Source: CAVYTF01 sp963771435
Lineage (GTDB): Bacteria > Bacteroidota > Bacteroidia > Chitinophagales > Chitinophagaceae
Assembly (NCBI GenBank): GCA_963771435.1
Contig: CAVYTF010000003.1
Location: forward strand, 62,001-126,000
Direction: 5' to 3'
Length of the DNA: 64,000 bases
Shown here: piece by piece, positions 9,485 to 17,610 of the stretch
How positions within the stretch are numbered: the stretch's first letter is position 1
Layout of the letters: the number at the start of each line of letters is the position of its first letter
Notes under the pieces: generated by a model
Told to the model about the DNA's origin: nothing
What the model saw: only the letters and a program-made list of their open reading frames with translations
Database searches by the model: none
Made by a program: the position numbers and the translations under genes

Positions 9485-9844
9485 TTAGTTTAAAGGCACC
9501 GATCTGCAGGCGCTGTTTTCCAGCAGGTGGGCAGCACGCAAACGGGTAACCTGCATGTAAATATCCGCATCTTCTTCTTCATAAATGCGGGAATACATTT
9601 CGGCGCCGTCAATAAGGTCGTCCAGTTGGTTTAATTCTGCTACGTCAATGAATTTCCAGTGCACGGGTTTATCAGCAGCGTTCAGGAAGGAGTCTTCCTC
9701 ACGCTCGCCTATCAACCGAGCTTTTTGAAAGGCGTGGAGTTCATCGTGTGCTTTTATCAGCCGCAGTTGTTCGTCAAACTGGGCAGTATGGTTGCCGTCT
9801 CCGCAGATGATGCGGTACACAATTTTAGCCAGGTACCAGTTCAT
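9485..9844 (-). CDS. DUF4288 domain-containing protein
   Basis: A 119-residue acidic soluble protein that begins MNWYLAKIVYRIICGDG and contains EQLRLIKAHDELHAFQKARLIG and a WKFIDVAELNQLDDL segment, all typical of DUF4288. The function of this family is unknown. It lies between a LiaF-like gene and a LytS-type kinase, with only 5 bases to the kinase start, so it is probably in the same transcript. Nothing in its sequence suggests catalysis. Confidence 0.75.
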   Translation of the reverse strand: MNWYLAKIVYRIICGDGNHTAQFDEQLRLIKAHDELHAFQKARLIGEREEDSFLNAADKPVHWKFIDVAELNQLDDLIDGAEMYSRIYEEEDADIYMQVTRLRAAHLLENSACRSVPLN

Positions 9845-9926
9845 AGTATGATTTTAGTTGGTTAATTGCTTGCTCTGAGCTATTGTTCTTTATAACAAAA
9901 ATTGCCCTTTGTTTTGGACAATTTGT

Positions 9927-10673
9927 TTAATAATTGCTTATTTCAATGCCTCCAAATACTGCTGTGCCATCGAGCACCAGCGTTTTAGAAAAGTCCACCG
10001 CCACACCCTGCAACTGCCTCTTATCTTCTACGCCACCGAAGGCAGCCGTTATTTCTACTTTTATATCCCAATTGGAAGGCACGATAATTTTGGCTCCGCC
10101 AAAGACAGCGGTTATATCAAGGCGTACTGTTCCCTGTATATCAGCCTGTGTAAAGTCTATTTCGGCGCCGCCCATAAAACAGGTGATATCGCCGCCTTTA
10201 AAGTTCTTGGATATGACAGTTTTCTTTGCGCCCCCGAAGACAGAGGTACTGTCGAGGAATTCGCTACCGTCTTCGCTTGCATCAGAGTTGTATTTATTGT
10301 TTATTTTATCTTTCATTTTATTTTTCCAGTCGCGCCGGAAGCCGCCTCTTCCTTTTACCAGGATAAAAAACAAACCAATAAGAATTAAAACAACGGGCGT
10401 ACTGTAAAGATGAAGGTGCAGGGATGGCATTTGTTCATCCAGCAAAGCGAAGGAGCCCCAGAAAACAGGTATTAACCAGAAAAGATGCCTGAAGCCATGC
10501 TGCACGCCTATAAAAAGGCCGATAGCGATCACCATCGTTGGCCATGTAAATACCCAGTTGGGAATGCCCAGCCCCATTCTTGCAGCCAATAAAAGCAGGC
10601 CCGCGAACAGGAATAACAAGCCTGGCCATATTCCGTGGCGGCGGCGTTTCCATTTTGCATCATTGTCTTCCAT
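9927..10673 (-). CDS. LiaF-like membrane protein (LiaI/LiaF transmembrane region plus cell-wall-active response domain)
   Basis: The chosen start MEDNDAKWKRRR gives 248 residues; an in-frame Met 12 codons upstream is less likely. Three to four hydrophobic helices occupy about residues 14-115, followed by a linker and a C-terminal beta-helix-like domain with repeated VFGGAK / FMGGAE / AFGGVE turns, typical of LiaF/DUF2154-type proteins. In Firmicutes LiaF restrains the LiaRS two-component system that answers envelope stress. Here the gene lies upstream of, and collinear with, a LytTR two-component pair, so a similar sensing role is an inference. Confidence 0.82.
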   Translation of the reverse strand: MEDNDAKWKRRRHGIWPGLLFLFAGLLLLAARMGLGIPNWVFTWPTMVIAIGLFIGVQHGFRHLFWLIPVFWGSFALLDEQMPSLHLHLYSTPVVLILIGLFFILVKGRGGFRRDWKNKMKDKINNKYNSDASEDGSEFLDSTSVFGGAKKTVISKNFKGGDITCFMGGAEIDFTQADIQGTVRLDITAVFGGAKIIVPSNWDIKVEITAAFGGVEDKRQLQGVAVDFSKTLVLDGTAVFGGIEISNY

Positions 10674-10865
10674 TATTTGTGTTTTATTGTTTTTAAAATG
10701 ATGGAACAAAAATAGAATAGCTGCTATTGGAGGAAAAGGGGAGATAGGTTGATGGCTGATAGGGGTAGGTAAGTGGCGGGAATGGGGCGGTGGATAGCGC
10801 TAAAGAATAAAAAAAGGGAGGGGAACTGCTATTTATAGGCATGATGAAGGGAAGTTCATATAGGG

Positions 10866-10968
10866 TTGTCATGGCTTTGAGTGGGCTTTAGGTGGGAAAA
10901 AGGTGGGCATTGAGTGGGAGTAGGGTCTCTATAATGTCTCTATAAAGTCTCTGTAAGGTCTCTATAAG
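10866..10968. repeat. Composite intergenic repeat, copy 2 (opposite orientation to copy 1)
   Basis: A segment with ATGGCTTTGAGTGGGCTTT and GTGGGCATTGAGTGGGAG is followed by four 11-bp units of the type GTCTCTATAAG at 10925-10968. It is the reverse complement of the block at 2402-2515, with the same order of parts. The 535-base gap 10710-11244 holds no gene apart from this; the remainder is AT-rich, including the promoter region of the beta-barrel gene. Confidence 0.75.
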
Positions 10969-11244
10969 GATCTTTGATTGAGGAGAAAATTAAGAAATTG
11001 GAGGTGTATTTGGAGTAAAAAGCAAGAAACAACCCGAAAGTACATATTGGTTTTGAATAATGTCATTTGTGGAAAAAAATAGTTTCTAAAAGAGTTTGCC
11101 ATAAATCATTTTACTAAGAGTTATGGAGTTGCGTGTAATGAATTGGATCAAAAAAGGTTGTTTTAACAAAATTGTATCAATGAATATTCGTTTTAGTTTA
11201 AACCTGTTATACTGAGTGCTATCTGACATTAAAATAATTCTATT

Positions 11245-11931
11245 ATGAAAAAATGTTTGTCTATCCTGATGTTGTTGACGATAGTAGGTACTACAGCCCT
11301 TAAGGCACAGGTTATTATTGGCGGAGGCTATTATGGCGGTGGTTATTACAGAGCGCCTTATCCGCCAAGACGCAGGCCTTATGTTCAGCAAAGAAAAACG
11401 CCACCATTTACACCTTCTGTTTATGTGAACTTAGGCTACGGATTCCCGAATCTTGATAAAAACCAGTTGGCTGGTTTTCCCGGAGAGTATCTTGGAAATA
11501 TACATACTCAAACCGGCCCTTATAACGCATCAATTGATTACAGGTTCAGCCGTTTTATGAGCCTTGGTGTGATGGGGATGTATGGAAAAGTGTCAGCGCC
11601 TTATTATGAATATTATTCGCAAAGTAATGTGCCCGATTTTACGGGATCGCTGGAAACCTGGAGCCTTATGCTGAATATTATGAATTATATACCGGTTTAT
11701 GATACACATGTAGAGCCTTATTTCAGGACAGCAATTGGCGTGACGAATGTTATAAACCAGAGTTATGTGGACGGTAGTGGCAATACTGTTGCTTATGCAG
11801 ACAACAGCAGCACGCTTGCTTACCAGGTGTCTTTTGGCGCAAGATTTAAACTATCGCCGAATGCAGGGATCTTCCTGGAAGCGGGTTATGGAAAATATAT
11901 AGCCAGCGGGGGATTGTCTTTCAAGTTTTAA
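11245..11931 (+). CDS. Secreted outer membrane beta-barrel protein, function unknown
   Basis: A 228-residue protein with a signal peptide (KKCLSILMLLTIVGTTALKA, cut before Q). A Gly/Tyr-rich stretch (GGGYYGGGYY) and a proline/arginine-rich stretch (PPRRRP) follow near residues 27-50. From about residue 55 the sequence alternates aromatic and polar residues and ends in GGLSFKF, with the terminal Phe typical of outer membrane barrels that use the BAM machinery. A barrel of about eight strands is inferred. It is a single gene with its own terminator at 11962-11995. No specific family was recognised. Confidence 0.75.
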   Translation: MKKCLSILMLLTIVGTTALKAQVIIGGGYYGGGYYRAPYPPRRRPYVQQRKTPPFTPSVYVNLGYGFPNLDKNQLAGFPGEYLGNIHTQTGPYNASIDYRFSRFMSLGVMGMYGKVSAPYYEYYSQSNVPDFTGSLETWSLMLNIMNYIPVYDTHVEPYFRTAIGVTNVINQSYVDGSGNTVAYADNSSTLAYQVSFGARFKLSPNAGIFLEAGYGKYIASGGLSFKF

Positions 11932-11961
11932 AGTATTTTGTGTTTGTGGATGGACCGCATA

Positions 11962-11995
11962 AACCATATTGAGAAAATCAATATGGTTTTTTTAT
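11962..11995 (+). terminator. Rho-independent terminator after the beta-barrel gene
   Basis: ACCATATTGA and TCAATATGGT form a ten-base-pair stem around a short A-rich loop and are followed by a run of seven T. It ends about 11 bases before the -7 element of the rpmI promoter, so it insulates the ribosomal protein genes. Confidence 0.85.
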
Positions 11996-12005
11996 TAAAT
12001 ACCCT

Positions 12006-12013
12006 TACCTTCG
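12006..12013 (+). promoter_or_regulatory. Predicted -7 element of the rpmI-rplT promoter (TACCTTCG)
   Basis: TACCTTCG resembles the Bacteroidota -7 consensus TAnnTTTG. The same variant occurs upstream of rpsT at 37836-37843, and rpoC has TACCTTTG at 56008-56015. A leader of about 115 bases follows before rpmI; within it AGTTTGGTC and GATCAAACT (12029-12054) could pair, which might be a regulatory hairpin. No clear -33 element was picked out. Confidence 0.5.
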
Positions 12014-12132
12014 CATCCCTAAAAAAATAGTTTGGTCAAAAATAAGATCAAACTGAAGCATTACCCACAAGGCTCAAAAAGTTTCTGCCCGTGCAGAACG
12101 CCAGCAGGGTGTAATCTTTAACAAGATAATCG

Positions 12133-12330
12133 ATGCCAAAAGTAAAAACAAACTCAAGCGCAAAAAAACGCTTTCGAGTGACCGGCACAGGTGAGATCAC
12201 TTTTCAAAAGGCTTTCAAAAGGCATATTTTAACTAAGAAATCTAAGAAACGCAAAAGAACATTGCGCCAGAAAGGTATGCTTGGCCCAGCCAATAAAGAC
12301 TTTGTAGCGCGTTTGCTTGGAATGAAATAG
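12133..12330 (+). CDS. rpmI: 50S ribosomal protein L35
   Basis: A 65-residue, very basic protein starting MPKVKTNSSAKKRFRVTGTG, with KKSKKRKRTLR in the middle and a C-terminal VARLLGM, as expected for L35 of the large ribosomal subunit. Length is normal. rplT follows 102 bases downstream. In many bacteria infC (translation factor IF-3) precedes this pair and its product start region carries L20-mediated control; infC is absent here, the upstream neighbour being an unrelated beta-barrel gene with its own terminator. Confidence 0.97.
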   Translation: MPKVKTNSSAKKRFRVTGTGEITFQKAFKRHILTKKSKKRKRTLRQKGMLGPANKDFVARLLGMK

Positions 12331-12432
12331 TTCCAGTTCATCGTTCCCAGTTTCAAAAGTTTTAGTAAAATAATTTAAAAAATTGTTAGTGATTGCTTCA
12401 AAAAAAGTGCTCTAACGTAAAACAGATAAAAT

Positions 12433-12777
12433 ATGCCACGTTCAAAAAATGCAGTTGCATCAAGGGCAAGAAGAAAGAAGATCTTAAATAAAGCGAAGGG
12501 TTTTTACGGTAAACGTAAGAACGTTTATACCGTTGCGAAGAATATTGTTGAAAAAGGGATGACCTACAGTTATGTAGGCCGCAAGGTGAAGAAGCGCGAA
12601 TACCGTACTTTATGGATCGCGCGTATCAATGCCGCCGTGAGAGAAGAGGGAATCACGTACAGCGAATTTATGGACAAGCTGAATAAAAAAGGCATTGAGC
12701 TGAACCGCAAAGTGCTTGCAGACCTGGCTATGAATGAGCCAACGAGCTTTAAGGCGTTGGTTAATTCTGTGAAATAA
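12433..12777 (+). CDS. rplT: 50S ribosomal protein L20
   Basis: A 114-residue basic protein starting MPRSKNAVASRARRKKILN, with the conserved core AKGFYGKRKNVYTVAKN and RTLWIARINAAVREEGITYS. L20 is an early assembly protein that binds 23S rRNA and, in several bacteria, represses its own operon by binding a leader that mimics its rRNA site. Length and motifs are complete. It is followed by a clear terminator at 12808-12833. Confidence 0.97.
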   Translation: MPRSKNAVASRARRKKILNKAKGFYGKRKNVYTVAKNIVEKGMTYSYVGRKVKKREYRTLWIARINAAVREEGITYSEFMDKLNKKGIELNRKVLADLAMNEPTSFKALVNSVK

Positions 12778-12807
12778 AAGCGACTGTTTTTAAGCATAAT
12801 ATTTAAG

Positions 12808-12833
12808 GGAATGAATTTTCATTCCTTTTTTAT
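12808..12833 (+). terminator. Rho-independent terminator of rpmI-rplT
   Basis: GGAATGAA and TTCATTCC form an eight-base-pair stem with a two-base loop, followed at once by TTTTTTATTT. It lies 31 bases after the rplT stop codon. Confidence 0.85.
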
Positions 12834-12908
12834 TTGTATCTCATTCAAAAAACTATTTTTGTAGCGTAAAAAACTCTTCCTCATTAAAATTATCAACCAT
12901 TACGGACG

Positions 12909-14366
12909 ATGAATAATACTTACACCGACCTGGTGAAACAAACTTTCCATTTTCCCCAGGAAGGTTTTGAAGTGAACGATGAGGGATATTTAGAGTTTAA
13001 CGGACTTGACCTGAAAGCCTTGATAGATAAGTATGGGACGCCTATGAAGCTGACCTATCTGCCTAAAATCGGCATGCAAATAAACAAAGCGAAGAAATTG
13101 TTTGAAAATGCTTTTAAAAAGCATAAGTATGAAGGCAAATATTTTTATTGTTATTGTACCAAAAGTTCCCACTTTTCTTTTATAGTGGAAGAGGCGCTGA
13201 AGCATGAGATACACCTGGAAACTTCTTATGCTTACGATATTGAAATAATCAACAGGCTATACGAGCGACGAAAAATAAACAAGGATATTTTTATTGTATG
13301 CAATGGTTTTAAGGAAAAACAATATACTTCACGTATTGCAAAGCTTATTAACACCGGTTATAAAAATGTAATTCCCGTTCTTGATAATAAAGATGAACTT
13401 CAGGCTTATAAGCGGAGTGTAAAAGAACCGTTCAAAGTGGGCATCCGGGTTGCTGCCGAAGAAGAGCCTAATTTTCCTTTTTATACTTCAAGGCTGGGCA
13501 TAAGAGCGAAAGATATTCTTGAGTTTTATGTTGATGAAATTGAAGGTTATGAGGATAAGTTCCAGCTAAAAATGCTGCATATTTTTTTAAATAAAGGCAT
13601 TAAAGACGACATTTATTACTGGAGTGAATTGAACAAGATCATTAACCTTTATTGCCAATTAAAAAAAATATGCCCGGAGCTTGACTCCATTAATATTGGC
13701 GGCGGTTTCCCTATTAAGCACTCGCTTGGTTTTGAATATGATTACCAGTTCATGGTGAACGAGGTGGTTGGCAACATCAAGAAAGCATGTAAACGCGCGA
13801 AAGTGCCGATGCCCAATATTTATACTGAATTCGGAAGCTTTACAGTGGGAGAAAGTATGGCGCATATTTACAGTGTTATCGCTCAAAAAATACAAAACGA
13901 CAGGGAGTGCTGGTACATGATAGATTCATCTTTTATTACCACTTTGCCTGACACCTGGGGCATTGGTGAGAAGTTTTTAATGCTGCCAATTAACAAATGG
14001 GATAATGAATATCACCGCGTAGTTCTTGGCGGAATTACATGCGACAGCCATGATTATTACGACTCTGAAGAACATATCAACGAAGTTTTTTTGCCTAAAA
14101 TAATACCTAACGGCAATGGAAACGGAAACGGTTTGAAAGCAAAAAAGACCGATAAAAAAGAAAAAGAAGAGCCACTATATGTTGGGTTTTTTCATACAGG
14201 CGCTTACCAGGACCAGATAAGCGGGTATGGGGGAATCAAGCATTGCCTGATACCATCACCAAAACATATTATTGTTGAGTATGATAAAAACGGCAAACTG
14301 ATAGACTGGGTTTATGCAAAAGAGCAAACTGCACAAAGTATGCTTAAAATATTGGGGTATTTATAA
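12909..14366 (+). CDS. speA: Biosynthetic arginine decarboxylase, fold III PLP enzyme
   Basis: The 485-residue protein matches the Bacteroidota-type arginine decarboxylase: FHFPQEGFEVNDEGYLEFNG at the N terminus, the PLP barrel segment YFYCYCTKSSHF (about residues 79-90), GIRVAAEEEPNFPFYTSRLG and SINIGGGFP at about 264-272, with the C-terminal FHTGAYQDQISGYGG. It converts arginine to agmatine, the first step toward polyamines. An insertion of alternating Gly-Asn followed by a Lys/Glu-rich stretch (about 400-420) separates the last domains and looks like a flexible loop. Substrate specificity cannot be read from sequence alone. It is a single gene, convergent with the PorP/SprF gene. Confidence 0.85.
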   Translation: MNNTYTDLVKQTFHFPQEGFEVNDEGYLEFNGLDLKALIDKYGTPMKLTYLPKIGMQINKAKKLFENAFKKHKYEGKYFYCYCTKSSHFSFIVEEALKHEIHLETSYAYDIEIINRLYERRKINKDIFIVCNGFKEKQYTSRIAKLINTGYKNVIPVLDNKDELQAYKRSVKEPFKVGIRVAAEEEPNFPFYTSRLGIRAKDILEFYVDEIEGYEDKFQLKMLHIFLNKGIKDDIYYWSELNKIINLYCQLKKICPELDSINIGGGFPIKHSLGFEYDYQFMVNEVVGNIKKACKRAKVPMPNIYTEFGSFTVGESMAHIYSVIAQKIQNDRECWYMIDSSFITTLPDTWGIGEKFLMLPINKWDNEYHRVVLGGITCDSHDYYDSEEHINEVFLPKIIPNGNGNGNGLKAKKTDKKEKEEPLYVGFFHTGAYQDQISGYGGIKHCLIPSPKHIIVEYDKNGKLIDWVYAKEQTAQSMLKILGYL

Positions 14367-14383
14367 TTATAATAAGGAGGCTG

Positions 14384-15409
14384 CTAAAACTTAGGGCAAG
14401 GGATGCCTTTGTTTTGTGCCTTTTTAGCAATATATATAAGTGATATTTCTACACCGCCCTGACTGTTAGATGCCGTTTTCAAAGAAGAAGTGTTGACGTC
14501 ATATGTAAGCCCAAACCTCATGCTTTCGTATTCAATGCCTACATATGGAATAATTGCATCGCCAAACCTGAGCCAGCTTCCAATATAAAAGGCCGACTCA
14601 TCAGGACCGTCTTTATCAGCAAGATTAAATTCCAATGCACCGCCGACAACTGTTTCAGTTGCGCCCGCCTGTGTGCTGAATAAGCCGCTTAAATTTAGTG
14701 TTGTAATATCGCCTACCGGAAAATAGCCACCTGCATGAAAAGTGGCACGCGGATATAGAAGATACAGCGCTTTGTTGCCGCTGTAGGCAAAACTTTGTTC
14801 AGGGCGGTTAATGTGGTATACGCTTACGCCTGCATAAAAATTATTGTCATCGGTTGTGCTGGTCGTGAAGAGTGCGCCAGCATTTAAATCGAAATAACTG
14901 TTGTTTAATGTAAGGCCAGGAAAAGTTTCTGAAGTTAGGCCAGTGAATCCCTGAGGCGTGAGTTGGTCTTCAAAAGTTAATTTAGTGGTGTTGATCACCA
15001 TATTTGCATAAGTGGCCTGAAACCCAAAACCTAATTGTGTATAACCATCTTCATCCAGCCCTTTAGCAAAGGCAGTTCCTGCAGAAAAATAATTGGAATT
15101 AACGGCGCCCGCTGCGCTCTTATCAGTATACGCCAATAAACCTACCCCCCAAGTATCATTGTCAGCGATCTTATTTTTAAGGATGGGGAAATCTATGGAA
15201 ACTGTTTCTGTCTGGTATGCCCTGTTGATGGTTGGCCACTGATCACGGTAGTCTCCAGCCACGCGAAAAGTACCATCAAATTTGCCTGCAAATGCAGGAT
15301 TCAAGGTGAGCGGGGAAGAAAAGAATTGAGAGAAATGCGGATCCTGTGCCACAACAGGAGCACTAAGAAATATGGAAGTTATGATCAGTATTAAAAATCT
15401 CATCAGCAA
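14384..15409 (-). CDS. PorP/SprF family type IX secretion-associated outer membrane protein
   Basis: A 341-residue protein with a signal peptide (RFLILIITSIFLSAPVVA) followed directly by QDPHFSQFFSSPLTLNPAFAG, the hallmark N terminus of PorP/SprF proteins. The rest is a predicted beta-barrel that includes the family segment WGVGLLAYTDKSAAG. PorP/SprF proteins are linked to the type IX secretion system and gliding, often anchoring or processing partner surface proteins. No partner gene lies directly upstream or downstream here: speA converges and upp lies upstream. The specific substrate is therefore unknown. Confidence 0.92.
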   Translation of the reverse strand: MLMRFLILIITSIFLSAPVVAQDPHFSQFFSSPLTLNPAFAGKFDGTFRVAGDYRDQWPTINRAYQTETVSIDFPILKNKIADNDTWGVGLLAYTDKSAAGAVNSNYFSAGTAFAKGLDEDGYTQLGFGFQATYANMVINTTKLTFEDQLTPQGFTGLTSETFPGLTLNNSYFDLNAGALFTTSTTDDNNFYAGVSVYHINRPEQSFAYSGNKALYLLYPRATFHAGGYFPVGDITTLNLSGLFSTQAGATETVVGGALEFNLADKDGPDESAFYIGSWLRFGDAIIPYVGIEYESMRFGLTYDVNTSSLKTASNSQGGVEISLIYIAKKAQNKGIPCPKF

Positions 15410-15488
15410 TTTTTAAATAGGCACTAAAATTAACGGTTTGGAACCTGTAAAAATTATATTATATAAATGAATTAACAAATGGAGGAAA

Positions 15489-16142
15489 TTATGATTGGTT
15501 TTTAGGGCCAAACGCAAGATCGCCTGCATCGCCTAGACCGGGTACGATATATCCTTTAGCGGTCAGCTCTTCATCAATATCGCCACACCATATTTTTATA
15601 CTATTGCCAATTTCCCGCTGCAAAAATTCAATGCCCACACTGGATGCAATGGCAGTAGCAATATGAATTTCCGAAGGAACGCCCTCTTCCTTCATAGCCA
15701 TAATTGTTTTCACTATTGAAGCACCTGTAGCAAGCATGGGATCACTGATGATCAATATCCTTTTGTCGAGAGTAGGGCAACTAATATATTCAAGGCTTAT
15801 ATCAAAAGAGCCATCATGCCTGTGTTTGCGGTAAGCTGATACAAAAGCATTATCTGCTTTGTCAAAATAATTCAGCATTCCCTGGTGCAACGGCAGGCCG
15901 GCGCGCAATATGGTAGCGAGTACCGGTTGCTGCTCCAATACCTTGCTGCTGTGAATGCCAAGAGGCGTTTGCACGTCCTCTTTTTTCCATGCCAGTGTTT
16001 TGCTTATTTCATAAGCTATTATTTCGCCAATACGTTCAAGATTGCGCCGAAAGCGCATACGGTCAGCCTGTAATGAAGCATCCCGCAGTTCACTTATCCA
16101 GTTGCTTACTAAACTGTGTTTGTCGCTAAGGTTGATGAGCAT
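15489..16142 (-). CDS. upp: Uracil phosphoribosyltransferase
   Basis: A 217-residue protein starting MLINLSDKHSLVSNW; an in-frame Met six codons upstream is less likely. It shows the PRPP-binding motif ILIISDPMLATGAS near residues 130-143, ATILRAGLPLHQGM near 75-88 and the uracil-binding C-terminal GDAGDLAFG. It makes UMP from uracil and PRPP in pyrimidine salvage. The Bacteroidota form has the longer N terminus seen here. The NarL-type regulator gene ends 42 bases upstream, so transcription may run through. Confidence 0.95.
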   Translation of the reverse strand: MLINLSDKHSLVSNWISELRDASLQADRMRFRRNLERIGEIIAYEISKTLAWKKEDVQTPLGIHSSKVLEQQPVLATILRAGLPLHQGMLNYFDKADNAFVSAYRKHRHDGSFDISLEYISCPTLDKRILIISDPMLATGASIVKTIMAMKEEGVPSEIHIATAIASSVGIEFLQREIGNSIKIWCGDIDEELTAKGYIVPGLGDAGDLAFGPKNQS

Positions 16143-16184
16143 TGCGCTAAGGTAATACAAGTGGCACTACCGCAAAAGAAAAAA

Positions 16185-16844
16185 TCACGGTTGGAATATA
16201 TTATTTCTGATAGCATACAAACACAGGCCCACGCGCGTTTTTAAGCCTAACTTTTCGCAGAGCGCATCACGGTAGCCTTCTACAGTGCGCGCGCTTACGG
16301 ACATTTTGTCTGCTATTTCTTTATAATTCAATTCGGTACAGGTAAGCTTTAAAAATTCAATATCACGGTCGTTCAGTTTTGCAAATGAACCCACAGTGCT
16401 ATTTTGCTCGCTCAGGTCTTTTACAGCGCCAATCACTTTTTTTGTAATAAGGTCATTATAAAAATAGCCGCGGCTTATTACTTCATCAAAAGCACGTTTT
16501 AGTTCTGCCGGTTCTGCATCTTTCAATACATAGCCCTTAGCGCCGCTTTTTATCATTTTTATGATAGACGCCTCAGCATCCATTGTGCTCAATGCAAGGA
16601 TCTTTATGTCCTTGTAATTGCGGGTTATCCAATCTGCGGTAGCATAACCATCCATCTCCGGCATGTGGATGTCCAATAAAACAATATCGGGCATATTTTT
16701 AGGGTTCAATTGTTTTATAAGATCTTTTCCATTTGATGCATCAAACATTACTTTATAAGCAGGAAAAAGATTGATAAGCGCCGTCAGCCCTTTTCTAAAC
16801 ATGACATGATCGTCTACAATAGCAATATATTTTTTATCAGGCAT
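16185..16844 (-). CDS. NarL/LuxR-type response regulator
   Basis: The 219-residue protein has a receiver domain with acidic pocket VDDH, phosphoacceptor Asp58 in VLLDIHMPEMDG and conserved Lys in YVLKDAEPAEL. A LuxR-type helix-turn-helix covers about residues 150-212 (LNYKEIADKMSVSARTVEGY). Its start overlaps the upstream histidine kinase by eight bases. It forms the output of a three-gene system with that kinase and a membrane protein. Target genes are not evident. Confidence 0.93.
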   Translation of the reverse strand: MPDKKYIAIVDDHVMFRKGLTALINLFPAYKVMFDASNGKDLIKQLNPKNMPDIVLLDIHMPEMDGYATADWITRNYKDIKILALSTMDAEASIIKMIKSGAKGYVLKDAEPAELKRAFDEVISRGYFYNDLITKKVIGAVKDLSEQNSTVGSFAKLNDRDIEFLKLTCTELNYKEIADKMSVSARTVEGYRDALCEKLGLKTRVGLCLYAIRNNIFQP

Positions 16845-17610
16845 AAGGAGTTTTTATGGTAACCGTAGTTCCTAAGTTAATAATACTATTAATAGACGCT
16901 TCGCCACCAATGAGCGATGCACGGCTTATGATATTTTGCAGGCCGAGGCCTGTGGTATTATCGTTCAAATTTGCTATGTCGAAGCCTTGTCCATCGTCAG
17001 TGATCTCTATTTTCAGCTCTTTATCACCATAATAAAAAACAGCAGCAATGTTGGTGGCCTTAGAGTGTTTAATGATGTTTTGAAGGCTTTCCTGTATCAT
17101 TCGGAAGATGATGAGCTTTTTATGGTCATCCATTTTTTGTTCTTTGCCTTCCATCCGTATGGAGGTGAGCATAAGCCCGGAGCGGCTAATGCGTTTTAAT
17201 TCGTTATCCACTGTTTCGGGAAGGCTTTTTAACTGAATTCGTTCTGTATTGAGGCTGCGTGCAATATCCCGCAGATCTACCATGGCTTTGCCAATGCCGT
17301 CTTTGGCATCGCCCAAAAGGGTTTTGTCCAAGTTTTCAGTTTGATCTATGATGTTCAGTTGCACTTTGGCAAGGCTGAGCGTTTGCCCCACATTGTCATG
17401 TATTTCCCGGCTGATGGTGTTGAAAGTCTGTTCCTGCATTTCAACTTGTGATTTAAGCAGTTCCTGCTGAAAAGTTTGTTTTAGCTCCTCAGTGGTCTTC
17501 TTATACTTTAATTGCCTTCTTTGATATATGATCACAAAGAGGGTGATTATTACCGCCAGCGTGAGAAAAATAAGCGCTACAACTATTACCAGGATTATTT
17601 TGTTAGGCAT
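16837..17610 (-). CDS. NarX-type sensor histidine kinase (HisKA_3)
   Basis: A 257-residue protein with one N-terminal membrane helix (residues 5-29), a coiled-coil stretch, and a HisKA_3 dimerisation domain with SREIHDNVGQTLSLAKVQLN, where His71 is the phosphoacceptor. The ATPase domain has MIQESLQNIIKHSKATNI (N box) and DDGQGFD and GLGLQNIISRA (G boxes). No sensing domain of its own is visible. It overlaps the neighbouring genes on both sides, and the membrane protein upstream may supply the sensor. Confidence 0.92.
   Translation of the reverse strand: MPNKIILVIVVALIFLTLAVIITLFVIIYQRRQLKYKKTTEELKQTFQQELLKSQVEMQEQTFNTISREIHDNVGQTLSLAKVQLNIIDQTENLDKTLLGDAKDGIGKAMVDLRDIARSLNTERIQLKSLPETVDNELKRISRSGLMLTSIRMEGKEQKMDDHKKLIIFRMIQESLQNIIKHSKATNIAAVFYYGDKELKIEITDDGQGFDIANLNDNTTGLGLQNIISRASLIGGEASINSIINLGTTVTIKTPYA

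Noticed and set aside
12014..12132. Known riboswitch in the rpmI leader
   Set aside because: Only one short hairpin is visible, without conserved core bases of any riboswitch class I know.
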